The translations under genes and the position numbers were made by a program. Shown piece by piece: positions 24,681-34,014 of a stretch of DNA of 64,000 bases (position 1 is the stretch's first letter; every line of letters starts with the position of its first letter). The stretch spans positions 2,497,501-2,561,500 of the forward strand of contig NC_061135.1 in NCBI RefSeq assembly GCF_905220365.1. Reading direction: 5' to 3'. Source of the stretch: Vanessa cardui (taxonomy: Eukaryota; Arthropoda; Insecta; Lepidoptera; Nymphalidae). A model generated the notes under the pieces. It made no database searches and was not told the DNA's origin. It worked only from the letters and a program-made list of their open reading frames with translations.

Positions 24681-24989
24681 GCTAGTCGAAATGGCCCAGT
24701 GGTTAGAACGCGTGCATCTTAACCGATGATTGCGGGTTCAAACCCAGGCAAGCACCGCTGATTCCTGTGCTTAATTTGTCTTTAAAATTTATTTCGTGCT
24801 CAGCGGTGAAGGAAAACATCGTAAGGATGCCTGAAACCTGCATGTGACAAATTTCATAGAAATTCTGCCACATGTATATTCTACCAACCCGCATTGGAAC
24901 AGCGTGGTGGAATTTGTTTCAAACCTTCTCCCCAAAAGTAGAGGAGGACTTTAGCCCAGCTGTGGGCATTTATAGGCTGTTGTTGTTGT
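24681..24989 (+). mobile_element. tRNA-derived SINE-1 with perfect 10-bp target-site duplication
   Basis: Complete copy from CGAAATGGCCCAGTGG to the GTTGTTGTTGT tail. ATATAAACTA occurs exactly at 24671-24680 and 24990-24999. Confidence 0.9.
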
Positions 24990-25084
24990 ATATAAACTAT
25001 AGAAGTGTTTCGAGTTAGTATTAGTTTATGTTCATACAAGGTACATTAATATAATTGTATATATTTATTATATGTGCATTTTTT

Positions 25085-25215
25085 TATTGAAAAATAAGAG
25101 TAACTTTTGAGTCTCTGTTTACATGTTCTTGTAGAATCAATAATCGAAAGCGTTGGTAGCTTTGTATTAAAATTAACTCTTGAGAGCAAGAGCCTACTTG
25201 AATAAAGTAAATTAA
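25085..25215 (+). mobile_element. LINE 3' end (family C), diverged
   Basis: Retains GAGTAAC, GTAGAATC, GGTAGCTT and AGCCTACTTGAATAAAGT from the family consensus. Confidence 0.5.
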
Positions 25216-25326
25216 TTGATTTTGGATTTCGAAAAGCTATATATAATTTGAAACTTTAGTATAATGGAATTTTCCTCACATTTCTCAAGAATTTAATTCG
25301 TTAATAGAGTACTTCTTAACAAAATA

Positions 25327-25626
25327 GTTGAACCGAGATGGCCCAGTGGTTAGAACTCGTGCATCTTAACCGATGATTTCGGGTTCAAACCCAGGCAAGC
25401 ACCAGTGTGTATATGTGCTTAATTTGTGTTTATAATTCATCTCGTGTTCAGCGGTGAAGGAAAACATCGTGAGGAAACCTGCATGTGTCTTATTTCATTG
25501 AAATTCTGACACATGTGCATTCCACCAACCCGCATTGGAACAGCGTGGTGTAATATGTTCCAAGCCCTCTCCTAAATGAGAGAGGAGGCCATTAGCCAAG
25601 CAGTGGGAAATTTACAGGCTGTTACT
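25327..25626 (+). mobile_element. tRNA-derived SINE-1 with perfect 11-bp target-site duplication
   Basis: A box TGGCCCAGTGG and a GGTTCAAACCC B box present. The tail is short (GGCTGTTACT). TTAACAAAATA at 25316-25326 and 25627-25637. Confidence 0.88.
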
Positions 25627-25639
25627 TTAACAAAATATG

Positions 25640-26985
25640 TTGCCATATCCATTATAATCAAACTGTCAAGTAAAAAACACAGTTCCACGTCAAGAACTGA
25701 AAATAATATTTGATAGGTGTCAAAATGATGGGCGAAGGGGAATAACAAGTTGAAACTGATATACTCGACATTTAATGACGTGGCCTTTATTAAGGAAAAG
25801 TTTATTAACGTAAACATGATTATAATGAGAATCTTAACAAAATATATGCCGAAAATACACGTAGTGATAATATCATGGTTTGGAAATTTTAATGGTGACG
25901 GTTTTTTAGCCCGTTTCGAAAAGTTTTGGTTAAAGCGGAGAAAGTGTGTGACTAAGCATTGGCCAAGTAAGGCCAATAAGATCTACTATACTATGATTAT
26001 GGCTTTTGACAAGTGACGTTTCGCAAGTGTCAAGCACAGCTGTCATGCACAACAAGATGATTATCTCACGTGGCATTTTTTAATAAACTTAGAGTTTTTG
26101 GCATAAAAAGTCAAAAAAAGAATATGATAAAGTCGATTCGTTTGTGTTAATTATTTTGTACTGCGACACTTATATTCACTTAGATATATAGATAGTCTGC
26201 GCAAATAGAAACAATTTATTTCGCTGTGTTTGTCATTGGGCTAAAGTCAGGTACAGGTATATATTAGTTTGTGTAGCTTGTGGAACATTTTTGATAATTT
26301 TAAATGGCTAATTAACAAGGCTAACTATCCCGTCTAAAATGTATAGAAAACTTAAATATGTGAACGAGACAGATGTCTTTTTCATCAAGCCTTCTCTGTC
26401 TTTTGAGTCTTGGTAATAAATCAAGATTTTATTCAATGTTTAGGTTCTTTAGTTTTTGTTATACTTTATAAAGAAAATTCATTATGACTTTATTAATTCA
26501 TTATTTGAAAAGTAGTCGTAATTAGTTATTTACGTTTTATTGATTCGTTCTTCAAGAACTTTCTTCTGACGTTCGACCACTAATTAGCGAATATGCGGGA
26601 TCTAAGTTAAGAAAGCTAATTTGGTGCGAACGGCTGTCTTTGACAAAACTTAGTAAGGAGGATTATTATTTCTGATTCCCTCTAATATTTTCCTTTTCGC
26701 TACGTACGCTTACGTGCAGCTACGAGTTAATTTATTTTATTATGAATCACGCCATTGATTACCGTTGATTCATTAAATACAGCTAATGGCACTAGACCGC
26801 CAATTTGCCAATCAAATTATTGAATAATTCAGTCTGTGGGATACAGAAGAAAAAAAGACTGAATCGTCTTTAGTTAATACCGATTTCAAAAACATTTGTT
26901 ATATTACATTTGTATTATAAGTTTCTGTTTTATATTTCATGTTTACATTTAAATTTAATATTTCAATTGGTTGTAAAAGATATCA
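25640..26985. other. No supported gene
   Basis: The longest frame (25572-25976, minus) overlaps the end of SINE-1 and has no recognisable domain. An opposite-strand frame (25750-26016) is equally unsupported. Confidence 0.4.
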
Positions 26986-27393
26986 TTAAAAGTTGGATCT
27001 GTAGTTATAATGTTGCGAAATATTAACCAACCGCGACTTTGTAACGGCACACGATTAGCGATAAAAAAGTTACTGAATAACGTAATAGAAGCAATTATAT
27101 TGAAAGAAAAGTATAAATGAGAAGACATTCCCATCCCCCGCATCCCAATGATTCCGACTGACGTATCATTCGAGTTTAAACGACTGCAGTTTCCAATACG
27201 GCTTGCTTTCGCTCTGATTATAAACAAATCCCAGGGGCAGTCATTAAGTGTTTGTGGTATTAATTTAGAAAACCCATGTTTCTCGCATGGTCAATTATAT
27301 GTTGCCTGTTCCCGTGTTGGAAAACCATCTGCTCTGTTTGTTTACGCGCCAGGCAATCAAACAAAAAATATCGTGTACCATAAAGTACTACAA
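26986..27393 (+). pseudogene. Helitron Pif1-type helicase, C-terminal fragment
   Basis: The frame starting LKVGSVVIMLRNINQPRLCNG leads into FKRLQFPIRLAFALIINKSQG and then GQLYVACSRVGKP..LFVYAPGNQTKNIVYHK. This is the C-terminal superfamily-1 helicase core (INKSQG, VACSRV) of Helitron RepHel proteins. A TGA at 27118-27120 breaks the frame in the LKEKYK*EDIPIPRIP segment. The helicase normally unwinds the donor strand in rolling-circle transposition. The Rep nuclease and helicase motifs I-III are absent, so it is non-functional. It is not a host Pif1 gene: it sits next to a Helitron 3' terminus. The same fragment with the same stop is at 30584-30903. Confidence 0.85.
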
Positions 27394-27477
27394 TAAAAAT
27401 GAAACTTGATTTAGAATAAGTAAAAATAAAATCAAATATAATAAGTAGGTATCATAATATAAGAAAAAAAGAAATAG

Positions 27478-28216
27478 AGTTATTAAAAGCAGGAGGTAAT
27501 CCGGTACTCAAGGAACCCAAAAAGCTTTTTAATTCTGTCCCCTTCGAAGGGAGAACTCCGGAGGCGTGTGGTAGGAGTGTGGTCGTCCTGTTCTTCAAAA
27601 AGGGAGACAAAACCCTGTTGAAGAACTATCGTCCCATATCCCTACTGAGCCACGTCTATAAGCTGTTTTCAAGAGTGATCACGAACCGTCTTGCGTGAAG
27701 ATCGACGAATTCCAACCCCCAGAACAGCCCGGGTTTCGGACCGGATACGCTACCATAGATCACATCCACACAGTGCGGCAGATATACAGAAGTTTCAAGA
27801 GTATAATCGGCCCCTGTGTCTTGCATTCGTGGCATCAACATCAATGGCGAATACATCTCTCATTTGCGATTCGCAGACGACATCATCATCGTGGCAGAAA
27901 CGCTGCAGGACCAACAATAAATTCTGAACGAGCTGGCTGATTCTTCTATGCGTACCGGCCTACAGATGAACTTGGATAAAACCAAGGTCATGTCCAATGA
28001 ACATGTTCTACCGGAACCGATTGCGATACACGCTACCGTCCTCGATCGTACGCGTCTCGGCAAACTTAGTGTAGGACGTCCTCGGGCACGGTGGAGTGAC
28101 GACTTACGCAAGACGGCTGGCAAGAGCTGGATGCGAGTAGCGAGTAGAGTAGAAAGATCTCAGTGGCGTGCAATTGGAGAGGCCTATGTCCGGCAGTGGA
28201 CGGAAATGGGCTGATG
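27478..28216 (+). pseudogene. RTE-type reverse transcriptase, multiply deleted
   Basis: Starts LLKAGGNPVLKEPKKLFNSV and continues through VVVLFFKKGDKTLLKNYRPI and an FRTGYATIDHIHTV segment. Sequence between the CGTGG just before 27828 and the following CATCAACATC is missing relative to 31.34-31.57 kb; CGTGG flanks both edges of the gap. It resumes with INGEYISHLRFADD, then a second gap joins the NEHVLPEP region to the RLGKLSVGRPRARWSDDLRK C-terminus, ending near EAYVRQWTEMG. Motif A is lost, FADD is kept, and there are frameshifts. Closely similar to the RTE at 29.16-32.39 kb. Confidence 0.85.
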
Positions 28217-28358
28217 GATTGGATAATAAAAATCTGAAATTGTGATTTTCATTGTGATTTTTGGTGACTATCAAATTTGTGTGTTTTATAAATTTTTAAT
28301 TTTTGACGTAATGTAATTTTTGACTTATTAACTTAAAAAAATAAAGAATCGACTGTTA

Positions 28359-28387
28359 GGCGATAGGAAGTTCGCCGGGTCAGCTAG
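28359..28387 (+). other. Helitron 3' terminus: hairpin plus CTAG
   Basis: Stem GGCGA (28359-28363) pairs with TCGCC (28372-28376). Eleven bases later the element ends in CTAG at 28384-28387, and T follows. Hairpin-then-CTRR and insertion before T are defining Helitron end features. Confidence 0.8.
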
Positions 28388-28424
28388 TAAAATTAATAGT
28401 AATTTGATTTTAATCATAGCAATG

Positions 28425-28560
28425 CACAACCAACCCAGCGGGCTAAGATTTTATGTGTCTAACACAATGCAGTCATACTGGCTCACTTATGCTTCAAATT
28501 GTTTAGTGGTAGAATATCTGATGGTGATTGATGAACCACCGGTGATTTTTTTTCAAAACC
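28425..28560 (-). mobile_element. SINE-A, strongly diverged
   Basis: GCACAACCAACCCAGCGGGCTAAGATTTTATG...CTGGCTCACTTATGCTTCAAA follows the family order at lower similarity. Confidence 0.45.
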
Positions 28561-29144
28561 TTGAAAACCAATATGACTAAACATGACAAAGTAATAACGA
28601 ACAGATTTCAATTAAATTTCAATATACTTGGAATCATAAACAGAATGACAACAAAAACAATAAATAAATAATTTATTGACAAAGTGAGTGAAGATTGTAA
28701 AACAAAAATCGCACCAAGTTTTCCTGCCGATATAGCGAGTGGAACATTACGACTGAAGGTTAAGTCCTCAAATTGTGTTAAAGTCAAAGTGAAACATCAA
28801 TAGGAAACTTTCACCTATCCGAGCCATTCTACCACAAATGTGTTCACCAACCATCAGTAAGCTTAGTGTAATTTCAGTAGTTCGGGATGGCCAAAATAAT
28901 ATTATAGTTTTACAATGATGCTCCAATCTCTCTAAATTTTGTTAGAATGCCACGCTATCGTCCAACCGTGTTCTAATGACAGCTCAATCATATTTAAAAT
29001 AAGAAATAGTATTTCATTCCAGTATTAAATTTATGCCATATAAAATGATAATTATATACAATAAAGTAAATTCAATAGCCCCTGCTATATTCATAATATG
29101 CAATAATAATGTGATATAAATTATGATATTGAATCAAATGTCAT
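28561..29144. other. Unassigned DNA between Helitron and RTE
   Basis: AT-rich, no open frame or recognised repeat. This is the original target region of the RTE insertion. Confidence 0.45.
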
Positions 29145-29154
29145 AACACCGTAT
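29145..29154. repeat. 5' target-site duplication of the chimeric RTE
   Basis: AACACCGTAT, identical to 32390-32399. The base after it is the first G of the predicted ribozyme. Confidence 0.85.
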
Positions 29155-29247
29155 GGGATGTAAGGGGGCGCAAACTACACCTTAGTGCCACAAGCCAACC
29201 TCACCTGCCCGTGGTGCATCCTGCCGATCAGCAAACGAGGCTCTGGC
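29155..29247 (+). ncRNA. Predicted HDV-like self-cleaving ribozyme at RTE 5' end
   Basis: Nested double-pseudoknot pattern found by eye. P1 is 29155-29161 (GGGATGT) with 29216-29222 (GCATCCT): 7 bp, with G-U at the cleavage-site pair. A J1/2 hairpin pairs 29167-29171 with 29185-29189. P2 is 29194-29197 plus 29199-29202 with 29237-29240 plus 29244-29247. P3 is 29203-29205/29213-29215 with the 7-nt loop TGCCCGT. The candidate catalytic C is 29232, followed by AAA. P4 is very short or absent, which is atypical. HDV-like ribozymes are known at the 5' ends of R2 and several other non-LTR families, where they trim the element RNA at its first nucleotide. The predicted cut lies exactly at the target-site duplication boundary. 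Confidence 0.72.
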
Positions 29248-29529
29248 AACCGACTGATGGCGGTATAACCATCAACATAATAGGCGTAGCTAAATACCAC
29301 AGGCCGGTGACGGGCAGCAGCGTCACCGGTGCGAGAAGCTACGTCCTGCGATCGCCAACCCGCCTGCCCAGCGTGGCGATTATGGGCAATTCCTTCATGC
29401 AGCACACGCGCAAGCCACGGCCCCCAGTTCCCGGCAGTCACGCTATTCCTCGTCATGGTGGCGACGATGGTAACGGCGGGACGGGGGGTGCTAAGAATCA
29501 CCGGGCTACGGGAGGCCACCACGTGCCGT

Positions 29530-30560
29530 GGCGTTGGGTTTCTGGTAAATAAGTCCCTAGCTGACAACGTTGTGGAAATCTCCAGTGTGTCGAACAGGGT
29601 ACCTCATTATAAAGCTCATCGAGAGGTACAGCCTCAAGGTGGTGCAAGCGTACGCACCGACCTCGACACACTCGGACGATGAAGTGGAAGAATTATTCGA
29701 TGACATATCGAGGGCCCTCCACTTCACCACGAAAACCCACTACAACGTTGTCATGGGGGACTTTAACGCTAAAGTACAGAATTGCAGCGAATCAGTAGTA
29801 GGACCCCATGGATTTGGAAGCAGGAATCATAGGGGGCAAATGCTTGTCAACTTTTTCGAACGACAACTTCCTCTTCTTAATGAACTCCTTCTTCAACAAG
29901 CAGCCGCAAAGGAAGTGGACGTGGCAAAGCCCCGACACTATGACAAAAAATGAGATCGACTTCATAATGACGGACAAGAGGCACATATTCAGAGACGTCT
30001 CAGTGATAAACAGGTTTAATACCGGTAGTGATCACCGACTTCTCCGAGGCTCTCTGAATATCAATTTTAAGGCCGAGCGCGTCCGTCTGATGAAGTCCAC
30101 GCTCCGACCAAAGCTGCTCCAAACCATTGCGGGATCTGAAACATTCCAGTCAATCCTGGAAAACCGATTCGCTGCTGTGGAAACCACAACTAACGTAAAC
30201 CAGAACCTCGAAAATGTAGTTCGAATTCTCAGGGGAGAAGGCACGAGATATTGTGGCATGCAGCGTAAGGGCAGGAAGTCCAACCTTTCGGAAGAGACTT
30301 TAGGGTTCATGAAGAAACGACGTGAAAACCCACCTGTCACTTCGTCAGAGAAACGGCAATTAAACCAAGAGATCAGCAGGCGCGTACGACACGACCTCCG
30401 GTGCTCCAATACTCTTGCAATTGCAAGAGCGATTGAGCAGAATCGGGGGTCTAAGGTGTTCGTACAATCTCTTGGAAGGAGCCACCTGGCGAAGTAGACC
30501 ACAGCAAGGGGAGAAGTCGTTTCTTCCAAGCCGGCAGTACTTTCGGAAGTAGAGGACTTC
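29530..30560 (+). pseudogene. RTE apurinic-like endonuclease, N-terminally deleted
   Basis: Begins abruptly in the GVGFLVNKSLADNVVEISS region, so the catalytic N-terminus (WNVRT and QE/AE-type motifs) is gone. One frame carries VVQAYAPTSTHSDDEV and GDFNAKV. After a frameshift near 29870, a second frame carries FLMNSFFNKQPQRKWTWQSP, NEIDFIMTDKRHIF and TGSDHRLLRG (catalytic Asp-His pair near 30024-30047). It ends in a linker stopping near VEDFY at 30561, where Helitron sequence begins. In intact RTEs this domain nicks target DNA to prime reverse transcription. Confidence 0.85.
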
Positions 30561-30583
30561 TACTAATAACGTACGTACGTACT

Positions 30584-30903
30584 AATAACGTAATAGAAGC
30601 AATCATATTGAAAGAAAAGTATAAATGAGAAGACATTCCCATACCCCGCATCCCAATGATTCCGACTGACGTATCATTCGAGTTTAAACGACTGCAGTTT
30701 CCAATACGGCTAGCTTTCGCGCTGATTATAAACAAATCCCAGGGGCAGTCATTAAGTGTTTGTGGTATTAATTTAGAAAACCCATGTTTCTCGCATGGTC
30801 AATTATATGTTGCCTGTTCCCGTGTTGGAAAACCATCTGCTCTGTTTGTTTACGCGTCAGGCAATCAAACAAAAAATATCGTGTACCATAAAGTACTACA
30901 ATA
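30584..30903 (+). pseudogene. Helitron helicase C-terminal fragment inside the RTE
   Basis: Nearly identical to 27076-27396, including the internal TGA (30626-30628) and the IPTDVSFEFKRLQFPIRLAF, INKSQGQSL and VACSRVGKP motifs. About 80 bp of Helitron 3' UTR follow before RTE sequence resumes near 30985. It starts 24 residues further in than the 27-kb copy. The left junction carries an ACTAATAACGT direct repeat (30562-30572, 30581-30591) around an 8-nt filler. Confidence 0.88.
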
Positions 30904-30984
30904 AAAATGAAACTTGATTTAGAATAAGTAAAAATAAAATCAAATATAATAAGTAGGTATCATAATATAAGAAAAAAAGAGATA

Positions 30985-32375
30985 GAGTTATTAAAAGCAG
31001 GAGGTAATCCGGTACTCAATGAACCCGAAAAGATTTTTAAGTCTGTCCCCTTCGAAAGGAGAACTCCGGAGGCGTGGAGTAGGAGTGTGGTCGTCCTGTT
31101 CTTCAAAAAGGGAGACAAAACCCTGCTGAAGAACTATCGTCCCATACCCCTACTGAGCCACGTCTATAAGCTGTTTTCAAGAGTGATCACGATCCGTCTT
31201 GCGCGAAGATTCAACGAATTCCAACCCTCGGAACAGGCCGGGTTTCGGACCGGATACGGCACCATAGACCACATCCACACAGTGCGGCAGATTATACAGA
31301 AGTCAAAAGAGTATAATCGGCCCCTGTGTCTCGCATTCGTGGACTATGAGAAGGCCTTTGACTCTGTTGCCAAGTTGATTGGCGATACATCCAAGTGATG
31401 AGATGTCTCTACGAAGCTGCCACCATGTCCGTCCGAGTACAGAATCAGCAAACAAATCCCATACCATTGCATCGAGGAGTGAGACAAGGGGACGTTATTT
31501 CCCCCAAATTTTTCACTAATGCAATGGAGGATATGTTCAAGACGCTGAACTGGAAAGGACGTGGCATTAACATCAATGGCGAATACATCTCTCACTTGAG
31601 ATTCGCAGACGACATCGTCATCGTGGCAGAAACGCTGCAGGACCTACAACAAATTCTGAACGAGCTGGCTGATTCTTCTATGCGTATCGGTCTACGGATG
31701 AACTTGGGCAAAACCAAGGTCATGTTCAATGAACATGTTCTACCGGAACCGACTGCGATACACGGCACCGTCCTCGAAGTTGTTCAAAAATATGTCTACC
31801 TCGGGCAGACTTTGCGATTAGGTAGAAACAACCTTGAGGACAAGGTGAATAGAAGAATTCAGCTGGGTTGGGTAGCGTTTGGGAAGTTACGTCGGATCTT
31901 TACATCGTCAATCCCGCAGTGCCTTAAGACGAAAGTCTTTAACCAGTGCGTCCTACCCGTCATGACATACGGAGTCGAAACGTAGACACTCACGACAAGG
32001 CTAGTCCACCAGTTTAAAGTCGCTCAGCGTGCTATGGAAAGGGCTATGCTCGGCGTTACTCTGAGGGATCGCATCAGAAATGAGGTGATCCGTCAAAGAA
32101 CCAAAGTCATCGATCGACATAGCCCACCGGATTAGTAAGCTGAAGTGGCAGTGGGCTGGTCATATTTGTCGTAGAACCGACAACCGTTGGGGAAAACGTG
32201 TTCTAGAGTGGAGACCGCGTCTCGGCAAACGTAATGTAGGACGTCCTCAGGCACGGTGGAGTGACGATATACGCAAGGCGGCAGGCAGGAGCTGGATGCG
32301 AGTAGCCGGAGAAAGACCACAGTGGCGTGCGCTTGGAGAGGCCTATATCCAGCAGTGGACAAAAACGGGCTGATG
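30985..32375 (+). pseudogene. RTE reverse transcriptase and C-terminal domain
   Basis: IELLKAGGNPVLNEPEKIF leads into VVVLFFKKGDKTLLKNYRPI, FRTGYGTIDHIHTV and motif A FVDYEKAFDSV (about 31336-31368). A short deletion of roughly a dozen codons then shifts the frame, so DWRYIQVMRCLYEAAT is read in another frame. Motif B VRQGDVISPKF and motif C LRFADDIVIV (31599-31613) are intact, as is YLGQTLRLG. TAG at 31983-31985 replaces the tryptophan of GVETW. A 4-bp ATCG duplication near 32110 shifts the frame again before the KLKWQWAGHICRRTDNRWG and GRPQARWSDDIRK C-terminal part, which ends near 32373. Confidence 0.88.
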
Positions 32376-32389
32376 ATGTGATGTATGTG

Positions 32390-32399
32390 AACACCGTAT
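32390..32399. repeat. 3' target-site duplication of the chimeric RTE
   Basis: AACACCGTAT directly after the ...GATGTATGTG end of the element. Confidence 0.85.
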
Positions 32400-33429
32400 T
32401 GAAGGCTAAGGTTACTCTCGTTACTTTAGCTAACGTAAGTATATTGAAATAAGCAAATACTATATATCAAGGAGATAATAAGAGCGAAATTCTTTGCACC
32501 AGAAATGGAATTTTTGGGATTTGTAAAATGTACTCATAAAAATAACAAGATATTTATGTTCTCCTGTTCAATTTCGGTAATGGCTGTCAATCTCAAGGAA
32601 GACCAGCCAACTGTGTGTGCCACAAGTATGTACATATACAGGACACTATTATCTTATTCTCATTCGCCAATGGGGCGGTAAATCCAACTTCTACGCCTTT
32701 TGGAGGCATGATAATGTACTTCTAACATATTCTGACCCAAAATGGAAAAACCCATTAACTGTTTATTGGCCCGTGGCTTAATCCTAGGACATTGGATCCG
32801 ACTTATAACTAGCCATTCAACGGGGCATTCAACGAAATAACACAAACAGAATAACAAGGAATTCATTTTCAGAATTAATATTTCGAAACACATGTAGGAA
32901 ATTATGAAAACATCCGAGTGCGAAACTAACGAGTCAACAATGCAAAGCGTCAGTAACATGCGAAGATTAAAGCTTACAAATTAACTTACAACTTAAATAA
33001 AACTTCACGGATGTTTAACTTGTACATTTGAAATACTTGGAATTGTTCGCAACAGCGTGTGATTTTACGTCAAACGCATTCATTGTTCAAAAGTTATATT
33101 TTCACTAAGATTTAATTTAGCAACATCCACGGGCTCACATTTGCCTTTTTACTATTCTACGTATCTCATATCAAATACATTACAGCATTTTATTATAACT
33201 AAACATTGGCAAATTTTCGCCGAGTTCTTGGATTACGTTGCCCGCTCTGATATACGAGTATACATTTCTTTTTTTCATACTTTTTAACGTATACTCGTAA
33301 TTATACCCTTTTGTATTTAGACCGAAATTTCGATTTTTGATAATTGCAGATGCAGTGTGATAAATAAGTAAGTTGATTCCATCCGAATGATTTTCAACAT
33401 TAATTTGACATTATTTATATTAAGTAAGT
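32400..33429. other. No supported gene
   Basis: A 99-codon minus frame (32660-32959) has no recognisable domain, relatives or splice context. The rest is AT-rich. Confidence 0.4.
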
Positions 33430-33722
33430 AGCAGCCAGTACATTCCCACAGCTGGGCTAATGGCCTCCCCTCCCAATAAGGAGAGTGTTTGGAATTCCAC
33501 CACGCTGTTCCAATGCGGGTTGGTGGAATTCACATATGGCAGAATTTCAATGAAATAAGACACATGCAGGTTTTCTCACGATGTTTTCCTTCACCGCCGT
33601 GCACGAGATGAATTATAAACACAAATTAAGCACATATATATATAGTGCTGCTTGCCTGGGTTTGAACCCAAAGTCATCGGTTAAGATACACGTGTTCTAA
33701 CCATTGGGCCATCTCAGCTACG
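33430..33722 (-). mobile_element. tRNA-derived SINE-1
   Basis: Complete in outline, from the CAGCCAGTACATTCCCACAGCTGGGC 3' end to CCATTGGGCCATCTCAGC (complement of the A box). Carries the TATATATA spacer also seen at 2.3 kb, suggesting a sub-family. Confidence 0.8.
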
Positions 33723-34014
33723 TATATGAAATATTGTTGTTATTGTTCAAATAACCTTTCAAAGTTATTTGAAGAATATTATTGGCCAATCACAATCCAG
33801 TGCCGAACATACTCCTATCTGAAAGTGTATCAAATTGTTTGTCAAACTTCCGCATCAAATGGTTTCACCTCCTTCTAAGGTTTATTGATTAGGGATAGTC
33901 CTATTTTTGTTAAGTATTTCATCTCAATTATTATCGTACAATCCACAATTGGAAAATTTGTGATTCAACGCGAGACCCAACTACAATTCTCACCAACATT
34001 CCACACTTATTATT

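Larger units (their letters stand above)
26986..28387 (+). mobile_element. Helitron 3' portion carrying an internal RTE fragment
   Basis: The order is Helitron helicase C-terminus (26986-27393), Helitron 3' UTR (to about 27477), a foreign RTE reverse-transcriptase piece (about 27478-28216), then the remaining Helitron 3' UTR. It ends with a hairpin and CTAG (28359-28387) followed by T. The Helitron is 5'-truncated: no Rep/HUH domain or 5' TC end is visible upstream. The RTE piece lacks its own endonuclease and 5' end, as if a 5'-truncated RTE had inserted into the Helitron 3' UTR. No exact duplication was found around the RTE piece (TATTAAAA versus TAATAAAA is the nearest). Confidence 0.75.
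29155..32389 (+). mobile_element. Chimeric RTE-type LINE with internal Helitron fragment
   Basis: Perfect 10-bp repeats AACACCGTAT at 29145-29154 and 32390-32399 bound the unit, so it integrated as a whole. Order: HDV-like ribozyme leader (29155-29247), further 5' UTR, truncated APE endonuclease (about 29530-30560), Helitron helicase piece (about 30562-30985), reverse transcriptase and C-terminus (about 30985-32373), then a TGATGATGTGATG-like terminus typical of RTE. The endonuclease N-terminus is deleted, the reverse transcriptase has a deletion with frameshift, and TAG replaces the Trp of the ETW motif. It could not have supplied its own enzymes in its present form. Confidence 0.88.

Noticed and set aside
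25572..25976. 134-codon minus-strand ORF as a membrane protein
   Set aside because: Hydrophobic because the DNA is AT-rich; its N-terminal side overlaps nothing conserved, its C-terminal end runs into SINE-1, and an opposite-strand frame of similar length exists.
27148..27396. Host Pif1 DNA helicase gene
   Set aside because: Only the C-terminal part is present, it contains a stop, is duplicated inside an RTE, and is followed by a Helitron 3' terminus.
27470..28225. Target-site duplication around the RTE piece in the Helitron
   Set aside because: TATTAAAA versus TAATAAAA differs by one base and lies in A/T-rich DNA, so it is not strong enough to claim.
29175..29567. ORFs on both strands over the RTE leader as proteins
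   Set aside because: This GC-rich segment is ribozyme and 5' UTR. The frames are open on both strands because of composition and do not match endonuclease sequence until about 29530.
32660..32959. 99-codon minus-strand ORF downstream of the RTE
   Set aside because: No domain or relatives seen; length is within what random AT-rich DNA gives over 64 kb.
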